Below are positions 5,238 to 5,676 of a DNA stretch of 5,676 bases, in pieces. The stretch spans positions 335-6,010 of the forward strand of contig MGPL01000036.1 in the NCBI GenBank assembly GCA_001797415.1. The letters are read 5' to 3'. The stretch's first letter is position 1, and each line of letters begins with the position of its first letter. Made by a program: the position numbers and the translations under genes. The DNA is from Deltaproteobacteria bacterium GWA2_55_10. Lineage in GTDB: Bacteria > Desulfobacterota > GWC2-55-46. A model generated the notes under the pieces. The model was not told the origin of the DNA and ran no database searches. It saw only the letters and a program-made list of their open reading frames with translations.

Positions 5238-5676
5238 CTAACCGGCTGTGAGGCTTTGATAGATCTGTTTTGTTTTCGAGGAGGGTTCTATTCCAAGCAC
5301 TTCCGCGAAGACCTTCGCCATCCTCCTGTACAGGGCGAGCGCTTCGCCGTCGTGCCCATGCCGGTGCATGCAGAGCATGAGATTCTGGTACAGGTTCTCT
5401 GAAAGGGGCTCTCTTTCGATCCCCTTTTTGTAATACGCGATGGCGTCGTCGATCTCCCCGGTCTTTTCAAAATGCGCGCCGAGTCTCATGACCGCGCGGA
5501 CAAACATGCTCTTCAGGCGCTCATGGAACATGAGCGACCACTGGTTGTCTTCGAAGTCGATAAAATTATGCCCCGCCTTATAAAGGCCGAGGGCCTTGTC
5601 CAGATAGCCGATGGCGCCGTCGTCCAGCCCGGCGTCGGAACGGGCGTCGGCGAGATTTATCAAGTGCTCGAATGCC
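5238..5676 (-). CDS. SARP-like regulator, C-terminal BTAD/TPR region (5' end outside window)
   Basis: The frame is open to the window edge, so the start is beyond it; the TTG at 5663 is internal. About 145 residues are visible, ending in TAG at 5240-5238. The order of helices matches the bacterial transcriptional activator domain (BTAD) of SARP and AfsR-type regulators: WSLMFHERLKSMFVRAV, then GEIDDAIAYYKKGIEREPLSENLYQNLM, then GDGEALALYRRMAKVFAEVLGIEPSS-like ending. The final LGIEPS followed by a short helix is diagnostic of that domain. In the family an upstream winged-helix domain binds DNA, often with an ATPase part between; neither is in the window. It lies 201 bp upstream of the XRE gene in the same orientation, with no convincing terminator between, so read-through into the operon is possible. 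Whether it activates the operon is inference. Confidence 0.85.
   Translation of the reverse strand, partial: AFEHLINLADARSDAGLDDGAIGYLDKALGLYKAGHNFIDFEDNQWSLMFHERLKSMFVRAVMRLGAHFEKTGEIDDAIAYYKKGIEREPLSENLYQNLMLCMHRHGHDGEALALYRRMAKVFAEVLGIEPSSKTKQIYQSLTAG

Noticed and set aside
5205..5240. Possible terminator with a T-run (GTTTTTTTGCGGG)
   Set aside because: No GC-rich stem closes around it on either strand, so it is not an intrinsic terminator by inspection.
5205..5402. 65-aa + strand frame with hydrophobic start
   Set aside because: It is antisense to the BTAD regulator, has no ribosome binding site and the hydrophobic stretch comes from the T/G-rich intergenic part.

Overview
The window looks like accessory or strain-variable DNA from an environmental bacterium. 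A stand-alone RRM/RGG protein, a PEP-CTERM/LuxI-like acyltransferase, a SARP-type BTAD regulator and a GTCATTGCGAG...CTCGCAATGAC palindromic repeat together would fit a Desulfobacterota or Nitrospirota-like lineage. This placement is an inference from gene content; no rRNA or housekeeping marker is present. The genes in the right-hand part are moderately GC-rich, and the recombinase at the left edge is visibly more AT-rich.

Left edge (1-912, + strand): the C-terminal part of a large serine recombinase, open at the window edge. It carries the end of the recombinase domain, a four-cysteine zinc ribbon and a coiled coil. It is the only real gene on the + strand and probably marks the end of an integrated element. 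Region 913-1441 holds overlapping palindromes next to the recombinase stop, a 43-residue single-span membrane protein gene on the minus strand with a strong ribosome binding site, a MITE-like inverted repeat of about 140 bp, a candidate promoter, and a second small hairpin repeat.

Middle (1442-1830, - strand): a glycine/arginine-tailed RRM RNA-binding protein with its own extended -10 promoter.

Right (1844-5036, - strand): four co-oriented, closely spaced genes that look like one operon. In transcription order they are an XRE-type repressor-like regulator, a B12-binding-type radical SAM enzyme, a LuxI/FeeM/OlsB-like N-acyltransferase and a 61-residue charged protein. The acyltransferase keeps the LuxI-family residue pattern (R24, F28, D49, D52, R70, E108) and appears to start at an unusual AUC codon behind a perfect GGAGGTGA ribosome binding site. 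The plausible joint role is making and modifying an acylated small molecule, possibly a signal or lipid-like metabolite, under control of the XRE protein. The small last gene shares a short YKRLS-type helix with the C-terminus of that regulator. This pathway reading is inference; only the families are visible.

Right edge (5238-5676, - strand): the C-terminal BTAD/TPR part of a SARP-like transcriptional regulator, open at the window edge, lying about 200 bp upstream of the operon in the same orientation.
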